A stretch of DNA of 64,000 bases from Delphinus delphis (GCF_949987515.2 NC_082684.1:157185356-157249355), one strand, 5' to 3'; shown: positions 1-11,080, counted from the first letter of the stretch. Made by a program: numbers and translations. The notes: a model not told the origin generated them from the letters alone.

Positions 1-160
1 TGTCTTTATTCCCGTCTTACCCCTAGGTTCTTCATGACATTTTCTTTTTCTTAGATTCCATATATATGTATTAGCATACGGTATTTGTTTTTCTCCTTCT
101 GAATTCACTCTGTATGACAGACTCTAGGTCTATCCACCTCACTACAAATAACTCAATTAA
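1..160 (-). mobile_element. LINE-1 3' UTR fragment, cut by the window edge
   Basis: The + strand reads as the reverse complement of a cetartiodactyl L1 3' UTR. It contains AGATTCCATATATATG, TTAGCATACGGTATTTG, the segment around GACAGACTCTAGGTC, and CACTACAAATAACTCAATT. The copy is antisense, starts outside the window and ends near the A-rich stretch at about 160-182. The motifs are close to the form I recall, so it looks fairly young. The subfamily was not determined. Confidence 0.8.
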
Positions 161-513
161 AAAGCAAATATTAAAAAAAAAAGAGGACATAGCCACAAGA
201 TGAACAATTTGCAAATTCTTAGTTAAGTCTAGGTTTATCTCTACAGAGAGGGGTAGTGGTATGCTTAACTTTTTATGCTTGCCAGAAATTTCCTTTTCAC
301 TTGACTCACCCCTTTATGTGTCTCTCAGCTCTTGAGTCTTTAAAATTTAACCTGGCTGAGGAGCCTCCACACCACCCCCCACCAACCCAAATGCACCCCT
401 GTAATTGTGTTCATGTTTGGGACATCTTAACCAAGCGTATTACATCTCTGCAGTAGTTCCTTCCACAGATAAGCGAGCATTTTAGGAACTAGCCCACCCT
501 CTAAAGACTGGTC
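161..513. other. Unassigned spacer
   Basis: There is an A-rich tract at 170-182 and then ordinary sequence with a C-rich patch near 371-383. I recognise no gene or repeat family here. The 66-codon frame at 256-456 has no protein features. Confidence 0.5.
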
Positions 514-841
514 CAGATCTTTTTTTTTTGGCTGCATTGGGTCTTTGTTGCTGAGTGTGGGCTTTCTCTAGTTGTGGCGAGCGGGAGGCTGCTCTTCGTT
601 GTGGTGCACGGGCTTCTCATTGCGGTGGCTTCTCTTGTTGCAGAGCACAGGCTCTAGGCACTCGGGCTCCAGTAGTTGTGGCTCGCGGGCTCTAGAGCAC
701 AGGCTCAGTAGTTGTGACGCACGGGCTTAGTTGCTCCACGGCACGTGGGATCTTCCCGGACCAGGGCTCGAACCCGTGTTCCCTGCATTGGCAGGCGGAT
801 TCCTAACCACTGCGCCACCAGGGAAGCCTCAGATCTATTTT
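514..841 (-). mobile_element. Long CHR-type tRNA-Glu SINE with TSD
   Basis: An antisense SINE. It starts with a T-tract (the A-tail) and GGCTGCATTGGGTCTTTG, followed by a body with repeated CAGTAGTTGTG and GGGCTCTAG motifs. The reversed tRNA-derived head holds the box B equivalent GGGCTCGAACCC and ends at CACCAGGGAAGCCT. It is flanked by a TSD of about 12 bp (CAGATCT + T-rich, 514-525 and 830-841, one mismatch). This is the long-bodied form, also seen at 3347-3662 and in the outer element at 59783. It differs from the short GC-rich form elsewhere in the window. Confidence 0.9.
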
Positions 842-1194
842 TGGTGACGGACAGAATATCTTAGAGCTCAGGTAGACCTTTCTTTAAATGTAAGCAATTT
901 TATTCCCCTGGCCCTTTTCTAGCATAAGTTTTCTTCCCTGAAATAGGTACAAAATAAAACCTCCTGTAAAACCGACTCTGCTGCAAACCATTTATGGTGT
1001 TTCCCCAAACAGGCCATTCTATCCTTTCTGATAGCTCTCAGCAACTCTTCTGTCCCTGGTGGGCCCCAGCCTAATCTCCTCGGAACCTACAGGCATATTG
1101 TAAAGCAATGTCTTTTGCTACCTCACTCTTTGCCCTCCAGATCCCTTTGAATAGCAACTCAAAATTTACATTTCTTGACATGTTTTGAAAACTG
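842..1194. other. Unassigned spacer
   Basis: Mixed-composition sequence with no recognised repeat, gene or RNA. Confidence 0.45.
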
Positions 1195-1345
1195 TTCTTA
1201 ACCTTTCATGTATATTAACTCACTTAATTACACGTCTATGGATGGATACCTTTATTAAGCACATTTTACCTAGTAAGTGGTAGAGTGAGAATTCAAACCC
1301 AGCAGGCTGATTCCAAGACCCATGTTTCTACTCCACACCTCCATC
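1195..1345 (-). repeat. MIR SINE, antisense, internally deleted
   Basis: The reversed MIR core is recognisable. CATTTTACCTAGTAAGTGG (compare CATTTTACAGAT... and AGCTAGTAAGTGGCAGAG) is followed by AGAATTCAAACCCAGCAGGC, which matches the MIR tRNA-derived part GATTCGAACCCAGGC. The usual GAGGAAACTGAGGC portion is missing between the two, so the copy carries a deletion. Confidence 0.7.
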
Positions 1346-1497
1346 TAACAGTGAGACAGTCCCCTATCCTGGAATCTACACTTATCCTAACTGCTGTGGC
1401 TCTACTAAGGACACAGTATAATACTTACAAGTCAACACAAAAACACAGCTGTACGTGGGTCCTTTCAACTCTCAGTGGTCTCCCAATGGCTCTCCAT

Positions 1498-1592
1498 CAT
1501 CAATTAAGACAGAATGTCTGCACATGGGGTTTGGTGTGTTCAAATAGCTCCCCAGGTGGCTCGGTGGACAGCCAAGGTTGAGAACCATTCAT
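1498..1592. mobile_element. hAT-Charlie MITE fragment (MER5/MER58 type)
   Basis: The right-hand end matches a non-autonomous hAT-Charlie element: AATAGCTCCCCAGGTGG, then GACAGCCAAGGTTGAGAACC at the terminal inverted repeat. AATTAAGACAGAATGTCTG upstream aligns with the internal AATTAAATCAGAATCTCTG. The left terminus is missing. A related element lies at 63303-63490. The exact family name is from memory. Confidence 0.6.
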
Positions 1593-3326
1593 CAGGATTA
1601 GTGGAAGAGGAGGAGGAGATGATGGGGAAATGATGGGTAATAAAAATCTAGGTGCGCTAGATTGTGAATCCCAACATCACCCCTGGGCCTGCGTACCATT
1701 CCACACATAAAAATGTGTAGCCTTTTCTCAGACAAGGGAGACTTACCTGTAATTAAGTTGGCCCTCCTCCTTTCTTGAAGGGAAGATCGTAAAATCCTAA
1801 TCAATACAGCAGTAGGGTAAATGAGGAGGTTGGGTAAAAGAACATATATGAGCTCTTTTCTACCTTGAAAGATCTGTGATTGCAGAGAAAAACGTGAGAG
1901 TAACGCTAAATGGCAACCTTAAAATGTCTTTTTACCTCTGTTCCTCATTTTGCATGTACAGTAGACCTTCCATCGTTCTCACTTCAGTACTCTGTAAGCC
2001 AGATAATTATTTGCAACCCCCTGCAGTCCCAAAGCTATCTCTGAGCAAAGATGTAATGTCTGAGTTCTATAGTAAGATTTCTGATTACCAAGACTTCATT
2101 ATTTTTGTGAAACAAGCGACGATACATTTATACCGAGGTACTGGAAAGTTTTATCATAGACTGTTAAGTCTGAACTACCACTGTCAAAACAAAGGGATGA
2201 AGCATATTGTGTGATTTTATTTTCCTTGACTCCTGTCTGTCTGTTTGCATACCCACTCATCTGAAAAACTTGGTAATTCACAATGGGGCTCTGTCATTAG
2301 TCTGAATTAGGAAGTTTCTACTGCGTTTTAGAAACCAAGTTGAAGTCCTCAGGAGGTGAAATGCTTGAATAAAATGATTTTCATTATTGTAACTCATATT
2401 TTTATTAAACATGTATTACTTTTCAGAAATAATGAACAATAATATAATAATTAATAACCAAACATACATCAAGGGGTACTTTATTTCAAAGTAGAAACTT
2501 AAAAGACTAACCATCAGCCTCTCTGGCAGTGGAGGATAGTGTCTGGTCTCTCTGAGACCATTTTTGCTGGAAAGTTTGGGCTGAGTTTACTCCTAGGGAG
2601 GCACACTGTTTTCTCCTTCATCTTGCCATCTGCATTGATGTCCTGCCGTATCATGTCTGTTGGGTCCCAATGTATGCTCTTAACCATAGAAGTAGAAGTT
2701 TTAATGATGTTCTTAGTATTTAATAGTATTTAAGGGTGAGAGAATGCCAGCATTCCCGTTAAAATATCCCATCCCCCCTGACGATCCCAGCAGACATGAA
2801 GCAACTCGTATAAGAATTTTTTTTCTCCTCTCTTTCTCCTCCTATGCATCCAACCCACTTCCCTTTAGACGCTTCCACAAATGAACATAAAGTCACAAGA
2901 TACATTTGTGAAGCTCTCGAACTGTCTGAATGTGTGAGACCCATTTTCCTCTCCCTTCTCTGGCTCAGCATCCCTGAACTCACTACAGTGCAGAAGTCTG
3001 GCTCCCTCTCGTAGGAAGCTGGAAGAGATCAGGGTGAGACATTTCTTTACCAACGGGATGACTCTCGGAAGCATTTGTATTTAAAACATTTGATTCCTAT
3101 TTTGGAATGAAAGGCTGTGTTTGAACTTTAAGATGAGACCAGGGGAGTAAGCGTCCTGCTGGGTAAAGAAACACCACCTGAAACTACACACCAAAACGTA
3201 AAGTGGAGCCTCAAAATCTCACTCACTTAGCACTTAGGAGGTCAGAAAAGAATATGAGTTTGGGCTCATTTCTTTCCCCCAAAAGCTTCTTGGATTTCTC
3301 TTGTCACCCCCCTCCCCGTGGAAATC
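1593..3326. other. Unassigned sequence, about 1.7 kb
   Basis: Mostly AT-rich single-copy-looking DNA, with an AT-rich patch at 2390-2480. Small open frames up to 112 codons (1876-2214) have no recognisable domain, no splice-site framing and no codon bias that I can support. No repeat family recognised. Confidence 0.45.
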
Positions 3327-3332
3327 AGGATG

Positions 3333-3676
3333 AACTACTTTTTTTTTTTTTAAAATAAATCTATTTATTTTTATTTTTGGCTGTGTTAGGTCTTCATTGC
3401 TGCATGTGGGCTTTCTCTAGTTGCAGCAAGCAGGGACTGCTCTTCGTTGCGGTGCGCGGGCTTCTCATTGCAGTGGCTTATCTTGTGGAGCACGGGCTCT
3501 AGGAGCATGGTCTTCAGTAGTTCCGGCGTGCAGGCTCAGTAGTTGTGGCACATGGGCTTAGTTGCTCTGGGGCACGTGGGGTCTTCCCGGACCAGGGCTC
3601 GAACCCATGTCCCCTGCATTAGCAAGCAGATTCTTAACCACTGCACCACCAGGGAAATCCCAAACTACTTTTTTTT
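3333..3676 (-). mobile_element. Long CHR-type SINE with TSD
   Basis: An antisense SINE. It runs from the T-rich tail at 3347 through GGCTGTGTTAGGTCTTC, the CAGTAGTTGTGGCACATGGG region and the reversed box B GGGCTCGAACCC, to the head at CACCAGGGAAATCCC. The TSD is AACTAC + T8 (3333-3346 and 3663-3676). This TSD is nested inside the longer TSD of the composite retrocopy, so the SINE is the later insertion. Confidence 0.9.
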
Positions 3677-3840
3677 AGTAACATTTTATTGGAACAGAGT
3701 CATACCCATTCACTTATATATTACCTATGGCTGCTTTTGGACTGATATAGTAGAGTTAATTAATGGGTCAGAGACCATATGGTTCACAACACCAAAAATA
3801 TTTACTCTCTGGTCCTTTATAGAAAAAGTTTGCCCTCCCT
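3677..3840 (-). mobile_element. hAT-class DNA transposon fragment
   Basis: The + strand reads ACATTTTATTGGAACAGAG, then ACCTATGGCTGCTTTTGG, AATATTTACTCTCTGG and AGAAAAAGTTTGCCCTCCC. This is the reverse of a common hAT MITE that begins CAGGGGTCGGCAAACTTTTTC. I recall it as a MER33/MER81-type element, but the name is uncertain. Only one terminus is present. The other end stops 12 nt past an AATAAA on the minus strand, which fits RNA processing rather than transposase cutting. Confidence 0.6.
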
Positions 3841-4378
3841 TAGAGCTTTTTAATTTTTTTTTTTTAATTTTTGTACAATTTTTAAAAGTTACTTGCCATT
3901 TACAGTTATTACAAAATATTGTCTATATTCCCCGTGCTGTACAATACATCCCTGTAGCCTGTCTTACGCCCAGTAGTTTGTACCTCCCACTCCCCATCCC
4001 TGTCTTGCCCTAGTTTGTTCCCTATATCTGTGAGTCTGCTTCTTTTATGTTATATTCACTGATTTGTTGGGATTTTTTTGTTTTGTTTTGTTTTGTTTTG
4101 TTGCGGTACGTGGGCCTCTCACTGTTGTGGCCTCTCCCATTGCGGAGCACAGGCTCCGGACGCGCAGGCTCAGCGGCCATGGCTCACGGGCCCAGCCGCT
4201 CCGCGGCATGTGGGATCTTCCCGGACCGGGGCATGAACCCGTGTCCCCTGCATCAGCAGGCGGACTCCCAACCACTGCGCCACCAGGGAAGCCCTGTTGT
4301 ATTTTTTAAATGCCACATATAAGCAATATCACACAGTATTTATCTTTCTCTGTCTGACTTATTTCACCTAGCATGAAG
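3841..4378 (-). mobile_element. Old L1 3' UTR fragment, split by a SINE
   Basis: L1M-type 3' UTR motifs in antisense are TATTCCCCGTGCTGTACAAT, ACATCCCTGTAGCCTG, CAGTAGTTTGTACCTC and ATCTGTGAGTCTGCTTC. After the SINE they continue with GCCACATATAAGCAATATC and CTCTGTCTGACTTATTTCAC. The two parts are one insertion split by the CHR SINE at 4080-4294. It lacks the extreme L1 3' terminus found in the copy at 11081-11325. Confidence 0.75.
4065..4307 (-). mobile_element. Short GC-rich CHR-type SINE with (TTTTG)n tail
   Basis: An antisense SINE of the GC-rich form: GCGGTACGTGGGCCTCTCAC, GTTGCGGAGCACAGGCTCC, CAGCCGCTCCGCGGCATG, GGCATGAACCCGTGTCCCC, ending CACCAGGGAAGCCC. The tail has become a TTTTG pentamer repeat (about 4079-4103). 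The TSD (about TGTTG.ATTTTTT) is imperfect. It splits the L1 fragment and restores the L1 sequence when removed. Confidence 0.9.
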
Positions 4379-4494
4379 GATGAACTACTTTTAACTATTC
4401 GAAATTTCCTTCATTTGCTAATCATTCTAGGTGTTCTGTCAGTCTGGAGCTGTCTTCTCTCCTCTGTCCTTCCCCACAGCATCCCTGACTCTTT

Positions 4495-4745
4495 TAGCCT
4501 CATCTTTCAGGTTTCAGGGCAGGTGACTCTTCCTCCAGGAAGCCAAGCCTGAGTTGGAGTCCCTTCTATGTGCACTTTTCCCAGTAGTACTTAACAAATC
4601 ATGTTGCTTTGATGGAATCCTCCATGTAGACCATACACTCAATGAGGGCAGGAACGATGTTTGCTTATTCACCTTTGTTCCTAGTACCTAGCATAGTACC
4701 TGGCACAGAATGTTTGTTTAATGAAAGAGTGGGTGAATGAATGAG
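4495..4745 (+). mobile_element. LINE-2 (L2) 3' end
   Basis: Typical L2 3' motifs run in order: TCCTCCAGGAAGCCAAGCC, CACTCAATGAGGGCAGGAAC, TTTGTTCCTAGTACCTAGCA, TAGTACCTGGCACAGAATG and a terminal GTGAATGAATGA. An ancient mammalian copy in sense orientation. Confidence 0.75.
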
Positions 4746-6074
4746 CAGATGGATGTCAGTGATGCAGGGTATGTTTGCATCATTTTCTCTCCCTGTTCAT
4801 ATCGCTACCCCTGGTCCAGACATCTCTCCAGCCCATCTCACCATCCTTGGATCCATCCATCAATGTCCACCTTTCACAGTATCTTAACTCAGAATGTCTG
4901 CTATATGAAGGAAGGCCTCCAGCCTTCAGAACACTTGAGGATGAGAAGGAAAAGGGTGTGTAGAAATTAAAACGATTTGCCAAATAGGAGAATCTGGTAG
5001 GATGCATGGACCCTCATATTGTAAAAGGGAAAGCAAGACCTGAGGGTTTCCAAAGAGCCAGATGTGAGTGTCAAATGGTAATAATGATGTTGGGGGAGGG
5101 GAAGGGGAAAGGAAAAGAAGGGGAACTAGCCCGTGGAATTAGGGAATCAAGAGAAATTAGTGACATTGGCACTGATTAGAGATATAGGAAAACTGAGCCA
5201 GTGAAAAAATTATATATTAAAAACTTGGATTGGCTGTGTGGATGTAACACAAATCGCATTGATCTATATGAATTGCTTGTAAATTTTGCCTAAACATGAT
5301 GCAGGACAAGCATAATTTTATTTATCAGAAGGTACAAGTTGGTGTTTATCCTTATGGTCAGTCTTCTCTTGTTAGAATGACAAACCCAACACATACAGTT
5401 TTTTCTTCTTTAATTATCTGTGTGTTTAGCTTGGTCAACTCACAACTTTAAAATTCTTGGAAGAGCTCTGTGACTGTCTATGCATATGTCAAATTCTATA
5501 CGTCATTAAATGTTTTAAATAACTGAAATTGGCCTTATCTAACTGGATTACCCCTTGAGGTATAAAGTAATAGTAACAACCAGCCAAACTTGTCTCTCAG
5601 GATTTACCTTTAATTCATCTGAATTCAGTTCAACCAAAACTGAATGAGTACCTTCCATGTAACCAATCGTGGAAATAGCAGAGAGAAAACTCTTTTTTCA
5701 AGTCTCCTTCTCCAACTAGATATTTTAGGAAAACTGAGCCCAAACTTAGCTAGGGCCAATCACATAACCAAGATGTCAAAGAAATTATCAACCTATCATC
5801 AACCTCAACCCATCTGTCTCACAGGACTGGACTCACAGGCTTTGGAACACTGCCCTATTTCTCAGCTTCTACTTTGACAGTAATAAAAGTCCTGGGCCTC
5901 AGTTTGGACCCAAAAGTGGAAAGAAGGTGCCTAAGTCATATTAGCAGGTTCTCAACCAAATGCAACCAACCTTTAGTGACTTCTGACAATAGGAAGCAAC
6001 AGGGCACATGTGTTAAAATTCTCAAGTAGTTCAAAATCTTTTCTTAGGAAGATTACTGTTGAGCATGAAAAGAT
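4746..6074. other. Unassigned sequence
   Basis: It contains a purine-rich tract at about 5090-5130 (GGGGAGGGGAAGGGG type) and otherwise AT-leaning DNA. Small frames on both strands near 4737-5007 overlap each other and have no protein features. Confidence 0.45.
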
Positions 6075-6215
6075 CTTAAAGATACTCAATTAGGTCCTGT
6101 CGGATTAGGTATTAGGAAACTAAGATCCCAAAAACTCAAGTGAATGGTCACAGTACTTAATGGTGGAGTCAAGAATAATACTCAAGTTTCCAGATATATG
6201 GTCCTGTGATCCTTC
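6075..6215 (-). repeat. Probable MIR SINE, antisense, diverged
   Basis: The order of motifs fits a reversed MIR: TTAGGAAACTAAGATCCC, then AAGTGAATGGTCACAGTAC, GGTGGAGTCAAGAATAATAC and AAGTTTCCAGATATATGG. All are diverged from the consensus I recall. Confidence 0.45.
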
Positions 6216-8089
6216 TTTATCTAGATTTTATAACTTTAAACTTTGTCTTAGCAAAACTTTAGGCACATAGATTTGCCAGTCACCCAAAGATTCCTTCTCT
6301 ATATGTCTCCTACTGATTTGAAGGAGAGAAGATAAAGCAGAGGAAAACACCAAAGCTCAGAAAGTCTTTAATATTAAAAGTGGGAGAGCAACTATTCCAC
6401 CGAGACTGGCCTACAACTCAGACTTTTATCTTCTAAAAACAAGCCAGTGTTTCAATAGAACTCAATCCTTGAAATAAACACTAAAATCATGAGCTCTGAC
6501 TTTTGGGGTGGTTGGCTTTCCCCCAGTTTGTCAATCTGGGTTAAATATTCAAATTCACTTGAAATGCTGGCTCTTTGAGTACAATTCTCTAGTGGAAATA
6601 CAAATAATAACTCAATGTTAAGGGTGCTAATTACAGAACTCAGACTCTATAATCAGTGAACAATTTGGTCTAGAAATTCTCCAATGGAGTGTGTAACCTC
6701 CGTCTCCAGACACTTTATTAAATGTCAGCAAACGCCTAGCCATCTGATAGTATGCGGGGCTTTTGATTCTATCAGGCGGGGTGAAAATAGATTTTTTTCC
6801 TTTATTTAAGGTAGGAAGTATTGGTCAGTCAAATGAAGTTAATATCAGATAATGGAGAAATGATAGTTATCATTAAATACTTCAATGGTGATAATGTTAG
6901 ATGCATTCCTTATTAATCTAGAGGAAAAATTAGAAAAATTGGGTAAAGTACAGGAAGACAGAGTTTTGGTTCATGTAAAGAAAACAATCCCCATCAGAGC
7001 TGGTCAACAGTATAAATGACTAACTATAAGAATCTGTGAGCGATTGGTCACTGTTGAAGCAGAAGCAGACCAGTTAACCATCTGTCAGTGGTAGTGTACG
7101 TGAGATTCGTGCATTGTGTAGAGAGTTGAACAAGTGACCTCCTTTACAATAATTTCCTTCTATTAGCAGGCATGGTACAATTCAGACTTTATAGATTGAT
7201 TTTAGTAAGTTTTAGATTATTAGTTTAAATCAACTATTACTAAGCCTCTAAATATGTATTTTGCTAGACCCTTTACAGAGAGAACTTCAGGAACATGGAT
7301 CTTATGAACTTAAATACACACACACAAACAGAGAAATAGGTAGGATTCCACGTTTTATGCTTTTGGAGCTGATTTGTGGGAAAGAAGTCATGACAACACT
7401 GAGTATTTGAGGCAGGAAGCAAAATCAAAAGGCATAAAAGAGGAAACATCAATTGTTAAATAAAAATTTTCCTGTTGCACAATATTCCATAGCACTGCTT
7501 CAGTCCACAAGCTGAGAAACACAGGATCATGTTTAGGTACTATAATTGTAGACTGAAACAAAAAAATGCACAATGTGAGAGTTGTGAGTTAAGTTGTATC
7601 TGGGGCAAAATGAGGACTATAGCCCGGGAGACAGCTTCTCAGACAGCTCTGAGGAATTGCTCCGAAGAGGTGAGGGGGAAGTCAGTATATATGTGATTTT
7701 ATGGAGGGGGTACAAGCAGTCAAGCACACATTGTGGCAGAAGGTTACTGCTAGTCACAGGAAGGTTGTTGCCAGTCACAAAGAGCAGATGTCTCCGTTAA
7801 TGATCTTGGTGCTTTTCTAGATATAAGAAAATGCAAGAATTTGAGCTCCTAAAATCTTCTCCTGAAAATACGTGAAGGCTTGTTCTGCCAGTTTTCCCAG
7901 AGCACATAGGGCCTGATTCCTGATTTCCGCCCTGAACTCCTTTTAGGGTGTGTTGAAGGTCAGCGACTGCAGTGGCTTGTGACCTCATCCTTGTAGAGGC
8001 CGATGGCAAGTGGCAATTTTTGGTTGGCATAATGTGCATATGTTTTAAATAACTATATGAATAAAATCGCAGAACTAGAAGTCAGGCTA
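6216..8089. other. Unassigned sequence, about 1.9 kb
   Basis: The segment 7590-8030 is slightly richer in GC and reads like old interspersed repeat sequence, possibly an LTR, but I cannot name or prove it. No gene seen. Short frames at 7594-7800 (+) and 7797-8039 (-) lack any recognisable domain. Confidence 0.4.
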
Positions 8090-8165
8090 GAATCCCATCA
8101 TCTTGTTTTACAGATGAGGAGATTGAGGCCCAGGAAGGTAAAGGACTTGCCCACAGCTCATGGGA
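8090..8165 (-). repeat. MIR SINE core, antisense
   Basis: TTTTACAGATGAGGAGATTG, then AGGCCCAGGAAGGTAAAGGA and CTTGCCCACAGCTCATGG match the reversed MIR core closely. Confidence 0.8.
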
Positions 8166-8672
8166 TGATCATGGTGCTGAGGGATTTGGGCACTGTTTCT
8201 AGCCAAACTAATTCATGTATGTAAGGGTTGATGTCTTGGGACACAAGACAATGACATTAAATGAACCTGTAGAAGGAAATGCAAACAAATGACTTGGCAC
8301 ATATAAAATACCTCCAAAGGAAAAGAACAAAATCTATGTCAGTGTGTGTCTCTCCAATATTCTTGGAGAGACAAGAATATTTACTGTAGAGCCTCGTGAT
8401 AAGAAAAGTCATTGACTCAAGAAAGAAAAGGAAATCATAGGAAAAGGGCTATAGATTATTCCATTTTAGAGCTATTTCTCCTGTTTTCCTCTCTTTTTAT
8501 TAACTCTATCTCATTGTGAGCTCTTGCCTTGGAGTCTGATATAAATGGCATTATTGAGCCAAGAATAATGTCAAACATATATGATTGAAATAATATACTG
8601 AGAATGGTTGAACATTATATTTAAGCTAAGAAATAATAGTCCTATTAGCTTATTGGCACTCACCTTGACCCT
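8166..8672. other. Unassigned sequence around the interlocked hairpins
   Basis: AT-rich DNA. Apart from the inverted repeats at 8349-8381, nothing recognised. Confidence 0.4.
8349..8381. repeat. Two interlocked perfect hairpins
   Basis: TCTCTCCAA (8349-8357) pairs with TTGGAGAGA (8363-8371) around a 5-nt loop. AATATTCTT (8356-8364) pairs with AAGAATATT (8373-8381) around an 8-nt loop. The stems overlap, so only one can form at a time. Confidence 0.85.
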
Positions 8673-8688
8673 TACACACACACACACA

Positions 8689-8720
<32 letters not shown>
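8673..8720. repeat. (CA)n microsatellite
   Basis: About 24 dinucleotide units, interrupted once by a T. Likely length-polymorphic. Confidence 0.98.
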
Positions 8721-10748
8721 GGCTAAATTTTTCTCTAAAAAATGAAGTCATCATTACATAAACTCTGTAAAGGCAAAGGCTATTTCTGGCCTGTGGTCTT
8801 TAAGCTGCCTGCCCTTGCAAGGTATTATATGTGCAATATATGCTTAATAAATACTCGTATGTGAAAAGGATGATGATGATAACAACCTTTGCCGAATGCC
8901 AATTACAGGACATCCAGTCAAAGCTTCATGGGTCAATACATCAGCAGAAAGGAAGCAGCAAATGGAATTAAAATAATGTATCTGTTTGTTCATTGTTAAT
9001 GGCTGCTATGAATTTGAATTAGGCCAGTAATTGCTTCCCTGATATGAGAGCAAAATGCCAAGGTAAAGACTGTAATTAACATTCAGAAGGAATATAGGCC
9101 CAGAGTGTGGGGACTCTTTTGAAAAGAAATCTCTAGTTTCCTCTGCTCCTCTTCCAAATCTCCTCCTAATTTCTTAGCATTCTTTTCCCTCAATTCTGTT
9201 TTTGTTATTTTTGATCCCTCCTCGCTTTTAACTCTTGTCTCCAGTTTTGAAGCTAGAAAAATTCCTATGTTTAAAGACTGCTACTTCTTTTCCATGAAAA
9301 GTTAGGGAATAAGAAGTAACTGCCTCACCAACAATAATGGGGGGTCTTGATGAGGAGAACGTGGAAAGGCCTCTGAGATACTCAATTTTAAAAATAATGC
9401 TTATTATCCAAGCTCCCCTGTATCGAAGGGGAGGTGAGCTGTTTCCTTTTGTCCTATCTGATCATCATTTTATAGGGAAAGGGCAAGAATATGGCCAAAC
9501 ATCTTATGTCCAAAGAAAACCAATTGTCTCAGTTACATCCATCAAGAATCAAACAATAGCTATTATAATAAATTTTAAAAATCAAGCACTCGAGGTTTTT
9601 TTTTTTTTTTTTTAATTCCTATCAGTTGAGATCAATTAGTGATCTCGTACTCCTTGGAATGTGATTGCTTGATATGTCTTAGAATGTCCTCCATTTTCCC
9701 TACAAATCTCAGGGGTCTAAAAGGCAGATCAGCCTTTCCAAGGGAAGCTGATGGCTTGGTGCTTGGGTAACACAGCTCAGAATATTTGCTTTGTCCGTTC
9801 CCTCCCCTATGGCTCCTCACTTTGTGTTGGATTCCTCAACCCCATAACGATGTTTGGACTCAAGATTCCATAATACACTTAGGAAAACTCATAGAACCCC
9901 GCCTGCCACTTTGCAAGGACTCAAACTCCTGTGGCACTAAAAGAATGCTTTAAATAGCAAACCGAAACCAGTCTTCCTCTCTAGGATATGGAACATAGGA
10001 ACAGTATTTTTGAAACAGAACAGTGGGAAGAAAAATGCATTTCTCAAAGTAAAATCTTCAGGCAGGTTGACATTGTTACAATCATAAAGTGGGGTAAAGA
10101 AATGGATTTGAAGCAAGAGACTTCATTGTCTGGGGATAATTAGTGTCCCAGGCAAAAATTTGCTGAGGCCAGGATTTCATATCACTAAGTAGGAATAATT
10201 ACAGGGAAGCAGGAAGCACAGCCTAACCATTGAGCATCTCTGATTCAAGATGCATACACTGAGTTTATACTGCACGGGTACCACTGTCTTATAAGCATCA
10301 CAGAGTCCAGCAGAAGTATGGTATTGATCTGATAATATGATTAAGGAAATAATTGTCTGGTTGAAAATCAATTACACTGGCTACCTACTAGCCAGTGAGC
10401 CTAAAATCTGAATTTTTTTTTTTTTCGTTTTTGTCAAATTTTGTCTTAGGAGCAGTAGGGGTTTCATTTGCAATATCAGCACCATGAACACTTCACAAGA
10501 AATGCTAAAATGCATTAATGGAATCAGTAGAAAGCTACGGGCATTTTATGTACTTCTTCTAATGGAATACCTTTCTCATTTTCTTTTCACAAAAGTGAGA
10601 CAAATGGCATAAAACCGAGACATTGATGTTGTTATATAATGGTAGGACAGTCAGGAAAATGAACTCACAAGATGGTATACTCAATTCATTTGAAAATTAA
10701 GTCTAAGGCTGGAATTAACTATGGTTTTTTAGAGTTTTCTTTATATGA
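8721..10748. other. Unassigned sequence, about 2 kb, with a T-tract
   Basis: It holds a T18 tract at 9596-9613 with no flanking duplication, so it is not shown to be an insertion. It also has a 7-bp hairpin GAGATCA/TGATCTC near 9637-9655. The 92-codon frame at 9337-9615 runs into the T-tract and has no domain. No repeat family named. Confidence 0.4.
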
Positions 10749-10938
10749 GAGTTTCTCAACCTCGACAGTATTGACATTTTGGGTCAGATAATTCTTTGCT
10801 GCGGGGGACCGTCCTGTAGGCCTCTACCCACTAATTGCAGCAGTAGACCTCAGTGTGACAACCCAAACTCCCTCTGTCTCCAGATGTTGCCAAAGGCCCC
10901 CTGCTTTATATTGAAACCTCCTCATTGAGAACCTCTGC
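10749..10938 (-). mobile_element. MER20 (hAT-Charlie MITE)
   Basis: The reversed MER20 consensus is clear: GTTTCTCAACCTCGACAGTA, TTGACATTTTGGGTCAGATA, ATTCTTTGCTGCGGGGG, CCTCTACCCACTAATTGCAG, TCTCCAGATGTTGCCAAAGG and ATTGAGAACCTCTG at the other terminus. MER20 copies in other mammals are known to have been taken up as regulatory sites. Nothing here shows that for this copy. Confidence 0.85.
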
Positions 10939-11080
10939 TTTGTATTGACACCTAAGAAACAGCAAGTTGTGTGAGTTGCTACTGGCCATGAGAGCAAATT
11001 TTGGATTCATTGCAACACAGTTGCTCTAAGTTAAACCAAGAAATGACATAGTCCAGGAACTATAACATTATAGAATTTAT
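10939..11080. other. Unassigned spacer
   Basis: Short spacer between MER20 and an L1 fragment, nothing recognised. Confidence 0.4.

Larger units (their letters stand above)
3327..4392 (-). mobile_element. Composite retrocopy: L1 fragment plus hAT fragment with own poly(A) and TSD
   Basis: A unit on the minus strand is bounded by a perfect 16-bp direct repeat AGGATGAACTACTTTT at 3327-3342 and 4377-4392. Read on the minus strand it contains an L1 3' UTR fragment (4376 to 3857, interrupted by a CHR SINE at 4080-4294), an A-rich stretch (about 3870-3848), a hAT fragment (3840-3677), an AATAAA signal at 3690-3685, and an A8 tract (3676-3669) at the TSD. A second CHR SINE (3347-3662) has since inserted into the left junction. 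The last 40-50 nt of the usual L1 3' end are absent. The unit may therefore be an L1 3' transduction, or a retrocopy of a non-coding transcript that already held both fragments. Confidence 0.6.

Noticed and set aside
8673..8720. Regularly spaced repeats as a CRISPR-like array
   Set aside because: Plain (CA)n microsatellite; the host is a mammal and no spacers exist.
9596..9613. T18 run as a poly(A)-only insertion
   Set aside because: No target-site duplication on either side, unlike 18956-19003; the run at 21777-21794 fails the same test.
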